Notes: a model not told the origin generated them from the letters alone. A stretch of DNA of 12,196 nt from Geobacter sp. UBA4074 (GCA_002383415.1 DFYU01000040.1:1-12196), one strand, 5' to 3'. Counted from the first letter of the stretch, positions 1-6,592 are shown. A program made the numbers and translations.

Positions 1-381
1 CAGCACGTCAACACCACCGACTCGGCGGTGCGGATCACCCACCTGCCCACCGGCACCGTGGTGGCCTGCCAGGAAGAGCGCAGCCAGATCAAGAACCGGG
101 CCAAGGCGATGAAGGTCCTCAAAACCCGCATCCTGGACACCATCCTGCAGGAACAGAACGCCAAGATGGCCGCCGACCGCAAGCAGCAGGTAGGTAGTGG
201 CGACCGTTCCGAGCGGATCCGTACCTATAACTTCCCCCAGGGGAGGATGACCGATCACCGCATCGGCCTGACCCTCTACCGCTTGGATTCGATCATGGCC
301 GGCGATATCGAGGAGATCACCGACGCCCTGCGCACCTATTATCAGATGGAGGCGCTGCAGGCCCAATCCGAAGGGGCGTGA
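1..381 (+). CDS. prfA: Peptide chain release factor 1 (RF1), C-terminal part
   Basis: RF1 reads UAA and UAG stop codons in the ribosomal A site and triggers peptidyl-tRNA hydrolysis. The gene enters from the left edge; only the last 126 codons are present. The first codon (CAG) is the Gln of the universal GGQ motif, followed by HVNTTDSAVRITHLPTG, the usual RF1 continuation. Later come the conserved stretches GSGDRSERIRTYNFPQGR and TDHRIGLTLYRLD, and the gene stops at TGA 379-381. Everything before the GGQ Gln, including the PxT codon-recognition motif, lies outside the window, so RF1 rather than RF2 is judged from the C-terminal sequence. The next gene but for a repeat element is prmC, whose product methylates this very Gln; prfA-prmC is a common bacterial pairing. 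No canonical terminator with a T-tract follows. Confidence 0.97.
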   Translation, partial: QHVNTTDSAVRITHLPTGTVVACQEERSQIKNRAKAMKVLKTRILDTILQEQNAKMAADRKQQVGSGDRSERIRTYNFPQGRMTDHRIGLTLYRLDSIMAGDIEEITDALRTYYQMEALQAQSEGA

Positions 382-443
382 CGCTTCCAGCTCACGGCGC
401 TCTCGTCGTTGGCTCGTTTAGCGTTGAAGACGCCTAGTGGTTG

Positions 444-616
444 TGGCCGTCTGTCTGCCTCACGCTCAGACGGCCCGTTTCTGCTGCTACATCGGCTTGT
501 TCGCTGCAATCGCTCGAACTCGCCCTGCAGGCTCAAACAGTCGCGATTGCGGGCGCTCACTGCGCCGTGATCAGCAACGAAACCGGCCGATTCGCTTGGC
601 GGCAGGCAGACGGCCA
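444..616. repeat. Imperfect inverted-repeat element between prfA and prmC
   Basis: This intergenic stretch is one large imperfect palindrome. The outer arms 444-459 and 601-616 are inverted copies matching at 15 of 16 bases (TGGCCGTCTGTCTGCC against the complement of the right arm). Similarity continues inward through the GGCC-GTTTC-TGCTG blocks on the left (about 472-490) and their complement on the right (about 570-590), and through the AATCGC/GCGATT blocks near the centre. The left end also folds on itself: 445-453 GGCCGTCTG pairs perfectly with 467-475 CAGACGGCC. It holds no transposase and no convincing gene. It resembles a dispersed non-autonomous or REP/MITE-like intergenic element, but genome copy number cannot be seen here. 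It could fold in RNA and modulate read-through from prfA to prmC. No clear target-site duplication was found. Confidence 0.7.
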
Positions 617-649
617 TTCCCCAATCCCTTTGGCAGGTAACTACTCCCT

Positions 650-1507
650 ATGCCCACCGACGCCGACATCTGGACCACCCTCAAGGTCCTGACCTGGACC
701 ACCGGCTACCTGGCCGAAAAAGGGGTCGCAAACGCCCGTCGCGAGGCGGAGTGGTTGCTGTGTGAGGCCACCGGCCTGGATCGGGTCGGGCTGTACCTCA
801 ACTTCGACAAGCCGATGAGCGACGAGGAGCTGGCCGCCTACCGCGCCCTGGTGGTCCGCCGCGGCAAGCGGGAACCGTTGCAGCATATCCTCGGCTCCCA
901 GGAGTTCGACGGCCTGACCTTTGAGGTTTCCCCGGCCGTGCTGATCCCCCGCCACGACACCGAGACCCTGCTTGAACAGGCACTCCAGCACGCTCCGTCC
1001 TCCCGTACAATCCTTGATATCGGCACCGGCTCCGGCTGCATCGCCATCGCCCTGGCCAAACGGCTGCCCGAGGCGACAATCACCGCCGTTGACCTCTCGC
1101 CCGATGCGCTGGTCGTGGCGCAGCGCAATGCCGAACAGCATAGTGTGGCGATCGAATTTCTGCAGGGTTCCTTTTTTGAGCCACTGGCTGGGCGTCGCTT
1201 TGATCTGATCGTCTCCAACCCCCCCTACATCACCACCGCCGATCTGGCCGGTCTGCAGCCCGAGGTGCGCGACTTTGAACCGAACCTGGCCTTGCATGGC
1301 GGAGCTGACGGATTAGATGCCTACCGGGCCATCATCGCCCAGGCCGCTGACCATCTGCAGCCCGGCGGCTGGTTGTGGTTTGAGGTGGGGGCAGGGCAGG
1401 CAACCGATGTAGCGGCGCTGCTGGCGCAGGCCGGATTTAATGGTATCATCACTGCCAGCGACCCTGGCGGTATCGAGCGGGTAGTGGGGGGGTGTCATGG
1501 AGCGTGA
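650..1507 (+). CDS. prmC: Release factor glutamine N5-methyltransferase PrmC/HemK
   Basis: This enzyme uses S-adenosylmethionine to methylate the side-chain amide of the GGQ glutamine in RF1 and RF2, raising termination efficiency; it is cytosolic. The 285-residue length is normal for the family. An N-terminal helical domain (about 1-80) precedes the IPRHDTE segment (about 99-105). A class I SAM-binding fold follows, with glycine-rich motif I DIGTGSGC (about 122-130) and the catalytic NPPY motif (about 190-193), which positions the Gln amide. An in-frame TAA at 638-640 lies just upstream of ATG 650, so no earlier start is possible. The ribosome-binding site is weak (AGGTAA, 635-640). The last 11 bp overlap hpt, implying translational coupling. 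The usual tight link to prfA is interrupted by the inverted-repeat element. Confidence 0.96.
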   Translation: MPTDADIWTTLKVLTWTTGYLAEKGVANARREAEWLLCEATGLDRVGLYLNFDKPMSDEELAAYRALVVRRGKREPLQHILGSQEFDGLTFEVSPAVLIPRHDTETLLEQALQHAPSSRTILDIGTGSGCIAIALAKRLPEATITAVDLSPDALVVAQRNAEQHSVAIEFLQGSFFEPLAGRRFDLIVSNPPYITTADLAGLQPEVRDFEPNLALHGGADGLDAYRAIIAQAADHLQPGGWLWFEVGAGQATDVAALLAQAGFNGIITASDPGGIERVVGGCHGA

Positions 1508-2048
1508 CGAGGCGTTGCGAGTACTGGAAGAGGCCGATTGTCTGCTTGACCAGGCGGCCGTGGATCAGGCCATCAGCAGAATGGCTGTCGACATTGCGGA
1601 GCGGATCGGCAAGCTCAAACCGCTGGTGTTCTGCGTCATGAACGGCGGGCTGATCTTTTGCGGCCAGTTGCTGACCAGGCTCGCCTTCCCATTGGAGGTG
1701 GGCTACCTGCATGCCACCCGTTACGGCCGTGAGACCATCGGCGGTGATCTGGAGTGGCAGGCCGTGCCGCAGGTGGAGATGGCGGGCCGTACCGTGCTGC
1801 TGGTGGATGACATCCTGGATGAGGGGGTGACCCTCAAGGCGCTGGTGGACGAGTGTCTGGCCCGCGGCGCCCGGCAGGTGCTAACCGCCGTGCTGGTGGA
1901 CAAGCTGCATGACCGCAAGGTGCTGCCCGGCTACCGGGCCGATTTCACGGGCCTGGAGATCCCGGATCGCTTTGTGTTCGGCTACGGGTTGGATTATGAC
2001 GGCATGTGGCGTAATGCGGCCGGCATTTACGCGGTAAAAGGCTTGTAG
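1497..2048 (+). CDS. hpt: Hypoxanthine(-guanine) phosphoribosyltransferase
   Basis: A purine phosphoribosyltransferase of 183 residues, expected to convert hypoxanthine and/or guanine plus PRPP to IMP/GMP in the cytosol. The PRPP-binding loop is VLLVDDILDEGVTL (residues 100-113), with the acidic pair D104-D105 in place of the more common Glu-Asp. The C-terminal DRFVFGYGLDYDGMWRN (about 157-173) is the family's base-binding region, where the conserved FxxGYGLD segment stacks on the purine. The N-terminal CVMNGG (about 42-47) matches the usual loop that precedes the first active-site helix. ATG 1497 lies inside the end of prmC, with GGGGGG-rich sequence just upstream as a possible ribosome-binding site. 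Only 3 bp separate it from the purine permease gene, which supports a salvage role. Base preference cannot be read from sequence alone. Confidence 0.92.
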   Translation: MERDEALRVLEEADCLLDQAAVDQAISRMAVDIAERIGKLKPLVFCVMNGGLIFCGQLLTRLAFPLEVGYLHATRYGRETIGGDLEWQAVPQVEMAGRTVLLVDDILDEGVTLKALVDECLARGARQVLTAVLVDKLHDRKVLPGYRADFTGLEIPDRFVFGYGLDYDGMWRNAAGIYAVKGL

Positions 2049-2051
2049 CTG

Positions 2052-3353
2052 ATGAAGAGCTTTTTCCAGTTCGAGCGCTACAGCACATCCTACCGGCAAG
2101 AGACCCTGGCCGGAGTCACCACCTTCCTGACCATGGCCTATATTATCGTGGTCAACCCGGCCATCCTGGCGGTGGCCGGTATCCCCAAGGAGGCCCAGGT
2201 GACCGCCACCATCCTGGCGGCGGTGATCGGCTGCCTGGTGATGGCCTTCTGGGCCAAACGGCCCTTTGCCATCGCACCCTACATGAGCGAAAACGCCTTT
2301 GTGGCCTTTGTGGTGGTGAAAGGGATGGGCTACTCCTGGCAGATTGCCCTGGGGGCGGTCTTCTGGGCCGGCCTGGCCTTTCTGCTGTTGACGCTGTTCA
2401 AGGTGCGCTCCTGGCTGGCGGAATCGATCCCGCTGTCGCTCAAGGCCAGCTTTGCGGTGGGGATCGGCCTGTTCCTGACCTTTATCGGCCTGAACGAGGT
2501 GGGGCTGGTGGTGCTGGGTGTGCCCGGCGCTCCGGTTCGGCTGGGCAACATCGCCCAACCCACTGTGCTGCTGGCGATCGGCGGCTTTCTGCTGACGGCG
2601 GTGCTGTTTGCCCGCCGGGTCAATGGGGCACTTCTATACGGTATCGGCATCACCACCCTGGCCTCGGTGCTGCTGGGGATCACGCCGCTGCCTGACCGAC
2701 TGGTCAGCCTGCCGCCGTCACTGGCACCGATTCTGTTCAAGCTGGATATCGCCGGAACCCTGCAGCCGGGCATCTTTCCGGTGGTGCTGGTGATCTTCAT
2801 GATGGCCTTTCTGGACACCATCGGCACCCTGCTGGGGCTCTCGATGCGGGCCGACCTGCTGGACAAGGACGGCAACCTGCCTGAGATCGAACGGCCGATG
2901 CTGGCCGATGCGGTGGCCACCACCATTGCGCCACTCTTGGGCACCACCACCACCGGGGCCTACATCGAGTCGGCCACCGGCATCGCCGCTGGCGGCCGCA
3001 CCGGCTTCACCGCCCTGGTGGTGGGCGGTCTGTTCGGACTGTCGCTGTTCTTTGCGCCGCTGTTTACCATGGTGCCGGCCCACGCCTACGGCATCGCCCT
3101 GATCGTGATCGGCGCCCTGATGATCCAGCCGGTCACCCGCCTGGATTTTGACGACTTCAGCGAGCTGATCCCCGCCTTTCTGACCATCGCCTTGATGATC
3201 TTTACCTACAACATCGGAGTGGGCATGACCGCCGGTCTGCTGTCCTATCCGCTGATTAAGCTCTGTACCGGCCGGGTACGTGAGGTCTCCAGCGGGATGT
3301 GGGTGCTGGCGCTGCTGTCGCTGACCTTCTTTATCTTCATGCCCAAGGGGTGA
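2052..3353 (+). CDS. pbuG: Purine base permease, AzgA/PbuG type (NCS2-related)
   Basis: An inner-membrane transporter of 433 residues, very hydrophobic throughout, with about a dozen membrane segments. The N-terminus ETLAGVTTFLTMAYIIVVNP (about 17-36) is a signature of the AzgA/PbuG branch (COG2252) of proton-coupled adenine, guanine and hypoxanthine importers. A second signature, the IESATGIAAGGRTGF stretch (about 304-320), supplies the family's conserved substrate-site region. The start ATG is 3 bp after the hpt stop, with AAAGG (2037-2041) as a plausible ribosome-binding site. Import here followed by phosphoribosylation by Hpt traps the base as nucleotide. No purine riboswitch is visible upstream, so expression probably depends on the prmC-hpt transcript. 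Exact substrate is inferred from family and context. Confidence 0.92.
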   Translation: MKSFFQFERYSTSYRQETLAGVTTFLTMAYIIVVNPAILAVAGIPKEAQVTATILAAVIGCLVMAFWAKRPFAIAPYMSENAFVAFVVVKGMGYSWQIALGAVFWAGLAFLLLTLFKVRSWLAESIPLSLKASFAVGIGLFLTFIGLNEVGLVVLGVPGAPVRLGNIAQPTVLLAIGGFLLTAVLFARRVNGALLYGIGITTLASVLLGITPLPDRLVSLPPSLAPILFKLDIAGTLQPGIFPVVLVIFMMAFLDTIGTLLGLSMRADLLDKDGNLPEIERPMLADAVATTIAPLLGTTTTGAYIESATGIAAGGRTGFTALVVGGLFGLSLFFAPLFTMVPAHAYGIALIVIGALMIQPVTRLDFDDFSELIPAFLTIALMIFTYNIGVGMTAGLLSYPLIKLCTGRVREVSSGMWVLALLSLTFFIFMPKG

Positions 3354-3381
3354 GCTGCTGCGGCGTGCTGGCAGGTAAAAA

Positions 3382-3410
3382 AAGAAGGCGGGGAGATCCC
3401 CCGCCTTCTT
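3382..3410 (-). terminator. Rho-independent terminator of the chemoreceptor gene, shared with convergent pbuG
   Basis: A perfect 12-bp stem (AAGAAGGCGGGG 3382-3393 with CCCCGCCTTCTT 3399-3410) encloses a 5-nt loop. On the minus strand it is followed by seven T (complement of A 3377-3383) and begins about 24 bp after the chemoreceptor stop codon, so it is a strong intrinsic terminator for that gene. On the plus strand the sequence after the stem is only moderately T-rich (GCGTTTGTTG), so it may stop pbuG transcripts less efficiently. Confidence 0.92.
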
Positions 3411-3433
3411 GCGTTTGTTGCGCCTGATGGTCG

Positions 3434-5422
3434 TTACAGGCGGAATCTGCCCACCAGCTGCTGCAGGTCCTGCGCCGTACGAGAGAGCCCTGAGGCGGCA
3501 TCGGCGGTCTGGTGGGCGCCTTTGGCCGTGTCCTGCACCACATCGGTGATCTGATGGATGTTGCTGGAGATCTCGCCGGTGACGGCGGTCTGCTCCTCGG
3601 CAGCGGTGGCGATCTGCTGCACCTGCAGGTTGACGTCGCTGATCGCCTCCAGGATCTGCTGCAACGCCTCGCCTGAACGGCGTGAGCTGTCCATCCCCTT
3701 TTCCACCTCGCGCACCCCTTGCTCCATGGAGGCCACGGCACCATCGGTTTCCGACTGGATGGCCTTGATCATCTCGCCAATCTCATGGGTTGCCTTGGTG
3801 GTGCGTTCCGCCAGGGCCCGCACCTCATCGGCCACCACGGCAAAACCCCGGCCCTGTTCACCGGCCCGGGCCGCCTCGATGGCGGCATTTAAGGCCAGCA
3901 GGTTGGTCTGGTCGGCGATGTCTTCGATGGTGCCGACGATGGCGCCGATCTGGTCGGAGCGGGCCCCCAGCGATTCGACGGTGTGGGCCGACTCGCGCAC
4001 CTTGTCGGCAATCGCCTGCATGCCGGAGATGGTTTCTTTAACCACCTCGGCACCGCTGTTGGCGGTCTGGGATGCGCGGCAGGCGCTGTCGGAGGCCAGG
4101 GTACAGTTGTGGGAGATATCGTTGGAGGTGGCCGACATCTCCTCGCTGGCGGTGGCCACGGTGGCCGACTGGGCCGCCACCTCTTCGGCGGCCGTGGCGA
4201 TCTGCTCGGCCGTGCCGTGTAGCTGGCTGGAGGCGGTGGCCACCTGGGTGGTGGTGCCGCAGACCTGGGCAATAATGCCGTGGATGTTGGCCACAAACTG
4301 GTTGAACCAGCGGGCCACCTCGCCCAGCTCATCGCGGCGGTCTTCCGCCAGGCGGCGGGTCAGGTCGCCTTCGCCCTGGGCGATGTCATGCAGCATTGTC
4401 ACCAACGTCTGCAGCGGCTTGGTGATGCCGGCGATGATGGCAAAGCCGAGGCCGATCGCCAGCATGCTGAAGATGACGGCAAGGGTAACGCTGAAGATCA
4501 GCCCACGCTTGGCCTGGCTCGCCCTGTGTTCGGCCAGCTGCGTCAGGCTGGCGGCCAGCCTGTCCTCCAGCTCTTTCTGCAGATTGATCTTGGCAGTTAT
4601 GGTGCTGAACCACTGCTCCGGGGCGATGCCGAAGCCGCTGCCGATTCCTTTGTCCAGCACTGTTTTGAGCATCTCCTCGGTCTGCCTGCTGGGCTGGGCG
4701 GTGGTCACACGCTCTTGAAACTCTTTGACCAGCAGCGGATCGGCAAATCGTTTGAAATTAGCTTGGCGCAGCTCCTCGGCGGCTGCAATCCGCACGACCC
4801 GTTGGTAGCTTGCGGCATCGCTGGCGTCTGCCGCCAGGATGCCATTGACCGTGGCCCGCAACTGTCCGCTGGACTCCTTCATGGCCTGAAAGGCGGTGTA
4901 GCCGAAGGCCTGGAGAGCAATGTCCGGGGCAGCAGCGTTACTGACCACGGTGTAGGCCACATTTTGGCAGGCGGCGATCAAGCTGGTGTAGTAGCCAAAG
5001 GACTCCTTCGGTTCCAGGGTCAGCGCATCTGCTGCGGACCGGACGGACGCGATGCGCTGGACGTCGTTGGTTACGACGTCCAGGGTTGCTTTCAGTGCCG
5101 TGGCCCGGCCCCCCTGGGCGGCAGCCGTGGACTGGAAGGTTTTCAGTGCGCCGTCAACGGCCTGTCGCTGTTTGTGCAACTCTTCCTTGAATTTTTCGCC
5201 TCTGGAGCCGAGATAGCCGGCGGTCAGTCCCCGTTCCTTCTGCAGTTCGTGGACCAGAGCGCCTCCTGAGATGGAGACCGTGATCAGGGATTGGGTGGTG
5301 CGCATGCTGTTCAGGCTGCGCAGGTTGTCCAGCAGGTTTGCGGTGGCGAACAGGATCATGCCGATGATCGGAATGGCCAGTACCAGTAGCAGTTTGAAAC
5401 TGATTTTCATGTTTTTTAACAC
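3434..5422 (-). CDS. Methyl-accepting chemotaxis protein with NIT (nitrate/nitrite-sensing type) domain
   Basis: A 662-residue transmembrane chemoreceptor. TM1 spans about residues 10-29. A periplasmic sensor domain (about 45-300) begins with LVHELQKERGLTAGYLGS, the hallmark of the NIT domain (PF08376) found in nitrate/nitrite sensors such as NasR. TM2 lies at about 305-330, a HAMP linker at about 331-385 (DIAQGEGDLTRRL), and the cytoplasmic signalling hairpin has its tip near residues 497-540 (DQTNLLALNAAIEAARAG), which contacts CheA and CheW. No C-terminal CheR-tethering pentapeptide is seen; the protein ends GRFRL. The start is GTG 5422 with GAGGTGA just upstream; ATG 5410, four codons later, is an alternative. 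The gene stands alone between two terminators. Its ligand is inferred to be nitrate or nitrite, which suits the nap operon about 3 kb away, but this is not shown by the sequence. Confidence 0.93.
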   Translation of the reverse strand: MLKNMKISFKLLLVLAIPIIGMILFATANLLDNLRSLNSMRTTQSLITVSISGGALVHELQKERGLTAGYLGSRGEKFKEELHKQRQAVDGALKTFQSTAAAQGGRATALKATLDVVTNDVQRIASVRSAADALTLEPKESFGYYTSLIAACQNVAYTVVSNAAAPDIALQAFGYTAFQAMKESSGQLRATVNGILAADASDAASYQRVVRIAAAEELRQANFKRFADPLLVKEFQERVTTAQPSRQTEEMLKTVLDKGIGSGFGIAPEQWFSTITAKINLQKELEDRLAASLTQLAEHRASQAKRGLIFSVTLAVIFSMLAIGLGFAIIAGITKPLQTLVTMLHDIAQGEGDLTRRLAEDRRDELGEVARWFNQFVANIHGIIAQVCGTTTQVATASSQLHGTAEQIATAAEEVAAQSATVATASEEMSATSNDISHNCTLASDSACRASQTANSGAEVVKETISGMQAIADKVRESAHTVESLGARSDQIGAIVGTIEDIADQTNLLALNAAIEAARAGEQGRGFAVVADEVRALAERTTKATHEIGEMIKAIQSETDGAVASMEQGVREVEKGMDSSRRSGEALQQILEAISDVNLQVQQIATAAEEQTAVTGEISSNIHQITDVVQDTAKGAHQTADAASGLSRTAQDLQQLVGRFRL

Positions 5423-5476
5423 CTGTCACCTCGCCTTGTCGCATCACAGTAGTCTTTAATGGGTAATTGAGGACAA

Positions 5477-5504
5477 ACTATACCCAAATGGTCCTATAGG
5501 TGAA
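5477..5504 (-). promoter_or_regulatory. Candidate sigma-70 promoter for the chemoreceptor gene
   Basis: On the minus strand, TTCACC (complement of 5499-5504) and TATAGT (complement of 5477-5482) are separated by 16 bp, matching the -35 at 4 of 6 and the -10 at 5 of 6 bases. Transcription would start near 5470, giving a leader of about 48 nt before GTG 5422. No well-spaced sigma-28 flagellar promoter was found. The call rests on motif matching only. Confidence 0.4.
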
Positions 5505-5543
5505 GCGATTAAAACTTTTGATTAATGGATAAAAGCGATTTTT

Positions 5544-5557
5544 TTGACCAATGTCAA
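5544..5557. promoter_or_regulatory. Candidate CRP/FNR-family operator TTGAC-N4-GTCAA
   Basis: TTGACCAATGTCAA is a perfect 5+5 bp palindrome with a 4-bp spacer, the format used by FNR/DNR/HcpR-type regulators (FNR: TTGAT-N4-ATCAA). Its centre is about 80 bp upstream of the predicted chemoreceptor transcription start. The flanking T and A runs also belong to the T-rich tail of the ferritin-like gene's terminator, so the palindrome could be partly incidental. Confidence 0.35.
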
Positions 5558-5564
5558 AAAACAG

Positions 5565-5594
5565 AAACGGCGCCACCGGGAGGTGACGCCGTTT
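5565..5594 (-). terminator. Rho-independent terminator after the ferritin-like gene
   Basis: AAACGGCG-C-CACC (5565-5577) pairs with GGTG-A-CGCCGTTT (5582-5594) around a GGGA loop, with a single C/A mismatch. On the minus strand it is followed by CTG and six T (complement of 5556-5564). It starts 27 bp beyond the stop codon of the ferritin-like gene and closes the bcp/ferritin-like operon. Confidence 0.88.
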
Positions 5595-5621
5595 AAAAAC
5601 GGTCGATGGTGGTGCTGGGCC

Positions 5622-6074
5622 TTAACCCTCGGTCAGCACCTTTTCATCGTAGAGTGCCTCGATCTTGCGGCGGTGCCCCAGTTCCACTTCGGCGAAGGCC
5701 AGCAGGGTCTTCTGCAGTTTGGGGTCCTCGGTCATGCCGGCCGCTGCCTTGTACAGTTGGTAGGCGCTTTCCTCGGTCTTGAGGGCGTAGGCCAGAATCT
5801 CCTGGTAGGACATCTGGGGATGGAACGGCACATCCTTCAGGTACTGGCCGATGGTGGCCTCCGGCAGCTTGCAGACCTTCAGCTCGTCAATCTTGTTCGG
5901 GTCAACCTTGGAAAAGACATCCTTATGGCTTGCCTCTTCCTGGGCCAGCTCTTCAAACATCTTACGGCTGGCCGGGCTGACGGTCAGTTCCGCAGCCCGC
6001 TTGTACAGCTGGTAGGCGGTCTCTTCACGCTCAATGGCAAAATCAATAACTTCCTGCAGTGATATGAAGCTCAC
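5622..6074 (-). CDS. Ferritin-like / rubrerythrin-type diiron protein without rubredoxin domain
   Basis: A 150-residue, soluble, all-helical protein of the ferritin-like superfamily (COG1633-like). Two similar helical pairs carry the likely diiron ligands: E18 in EREETAYQLY, E47 and H50 in QEEASHKDVF, E102 in KTEESAYQLY, and E131 and H134 in EVELGHRRK. The two EE-AYQLY repeats reflect the internal duplication of the fold. There is no CxxC rubredoxin domain; the only Cys is C68, so it is a short erythrin-type protein rather than a classical rubrerythrin. Likely roles are peroxide reduction or iron handling; the activity is not defined by sequence. The start is GTG 6074 with AGGAGG 6 nt upstream. 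It lies 14 bp after bcp, so the two are probably co-transcribed, which supports an oxidative-stress role. Confidence 0.85.
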   Translation of the reverse strand: MSFISLQEVIDFAIEREETAYQLYKRAAELTVSPASRKMFEELAQEEASHKDVFSKVDPNKIDELKVCKLPEATIGQYLKDVPFHPQMSYQEILAYALKTEESAYQLYKAAAGMTEDPKLQKTLLAFAEVELGHRRKIEALYDEKVLTEG

Positions 6075-6088
6075 GTAACTCCTCCTGT

Positions 6089-6559
6089 TTAGGTGCAGTA
6101 TTCTTCTATGTAGGCCAGTACTTCGGCTGGATGCTGCTCAGCCTTGGCCACCTTGGTCCAATGTTTTTTCAGGGTGCCGTCGGGGGCGATCAAAACCGTG
6201 GAACGGTTAACCCCGGAAACGGTCTTGCCGTACATTACTTTTTCGCCGTAGGCCTTATAGACCTTCATCATCACGGCGTCAGGATCGGACAGCAACACCA
6301 TGTTCAGATTATGGTTTTCGATAAATTTCTGGTGCGAACTGAGCGAGTCTTTGCTGATACCCAGCATGATAACCTGATGTTTGTCAAATAAGGGCTTCAG
6401 ATCACGGAAGCCACTGGCCTCCTTGATTCAGCCGGAGGTGTTGTCTTTAGGGTAAAAAAACAGCAGCAGCCGTTTGCCGGCATAGTCTTCAAGGCGGTGA
6501 CGTTTGCCGTCACTTCCCTCAAGATCGAAGCCTGGAGCAGGTTTATCGATCAACGACAT
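6089..6559 (-). CDS. bcp: Bcp/PrxQ-type peroxiredoxin, probable selenoprotein (in-frame TGA = Sec44)
   Basis: A thiol-dependent peroxidase of the Bcp/PrxQ family, 156 residues if the TGA at 6428-6430 is read through. The frame is open on both sides of this single TGA, and both halves are clearly Bcp: MSLIDKPAPGFDLEG and LLLFFYPKDNTSG before it, IKEASGFRDLKPLF, VIMLGISKDS, VLLSDPD, YGKTVSGVNRSTVLI and YIEEYC after it. In Cys homologues the active site reads PKxxTPGCT, so the TGA falls exactly on the peroxidatic Cys, here residue 44. A SECIS-like hairpin follows directly. The usual resolving Cys five residues later is absent (the segment reads UIKEAS); the only Cys is C155, the penultimate residue. 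The start ATG 6559 has AGGAG 6 nt upstream. The gene leads the operon with the ferritin-like gene. An ordinary automatic call would split this into two fragments or a pseudogene. A true nonsense mutation or sequencing error is the alternative. Confidence 0.88.
6406..6422 (-). promoter_or_regulatory. Bacterial SECIS-like hairpin just 3' of the bcp TGA
   Basis: In the bcp mRNA, five nucleotides after the UGA, GGAGGCC pairs with GGCUUCC (7 bp, including one G-U) around an AGU loop. The loop begins 16 nt from the U of UGA and contains a G, as in bacterial SECIS elements that recruit SelB-Sec-tRNA. Because it lies inside the coding region, it also encodes normal Bcp residues (KEASGF). Shape and distance fit; SelB binding is inferred. 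Confidence 0.65.
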
Positions 6560-6592
6560 GTTTAGCTCCTGTACGTTAAATATTGTGTAACG

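Noticed and set aside
342..617. 91-residue reading frame on the minus strand across the prfA end and the intergenic region (and overlapping plus-strand frames 437-692)
   Set aside because: It runs over the inverted-repeat element and the prfA 3' end, has low-complexity Arg/Ser-rich sequence with no recognisable domain, and exists because of the repeat's composition.
631..640. Possible half-site GGTAAC upstream of prmC
   Set aside because: A single half-site with no facing GTTACC at the right spacing. It overlaps the prmC ribosome-binding region and is likely chance.
3558..4718. 386-residue plus-strand frame opposite the chemoreceptor gene (and others at 4280-5269)
   Set aside because: Shadow of the high-GC chemoreceptor gene, whose minus-strand product has full NIT, HAMP and signalling domains. 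The antisense translation has Ser/Ala-rich composition and no domain.
5423..5460. Sigma-28 (flagellar) promoter for the chemoreceptor gene (TAAA...GCGACAA)
   Set aside because: The two boxes are about 12 bp apart, where 15 bp is required, and the -10 match is poor.
6089..6367. Separate 92-residue gene starting at an internal ATG of bcp
   Set aside because: It lacks the catalytic half of the peroxiredoxin and is in the same frame as the upstream half, interrupted only by TGA. One recoded gene explains both parts better.
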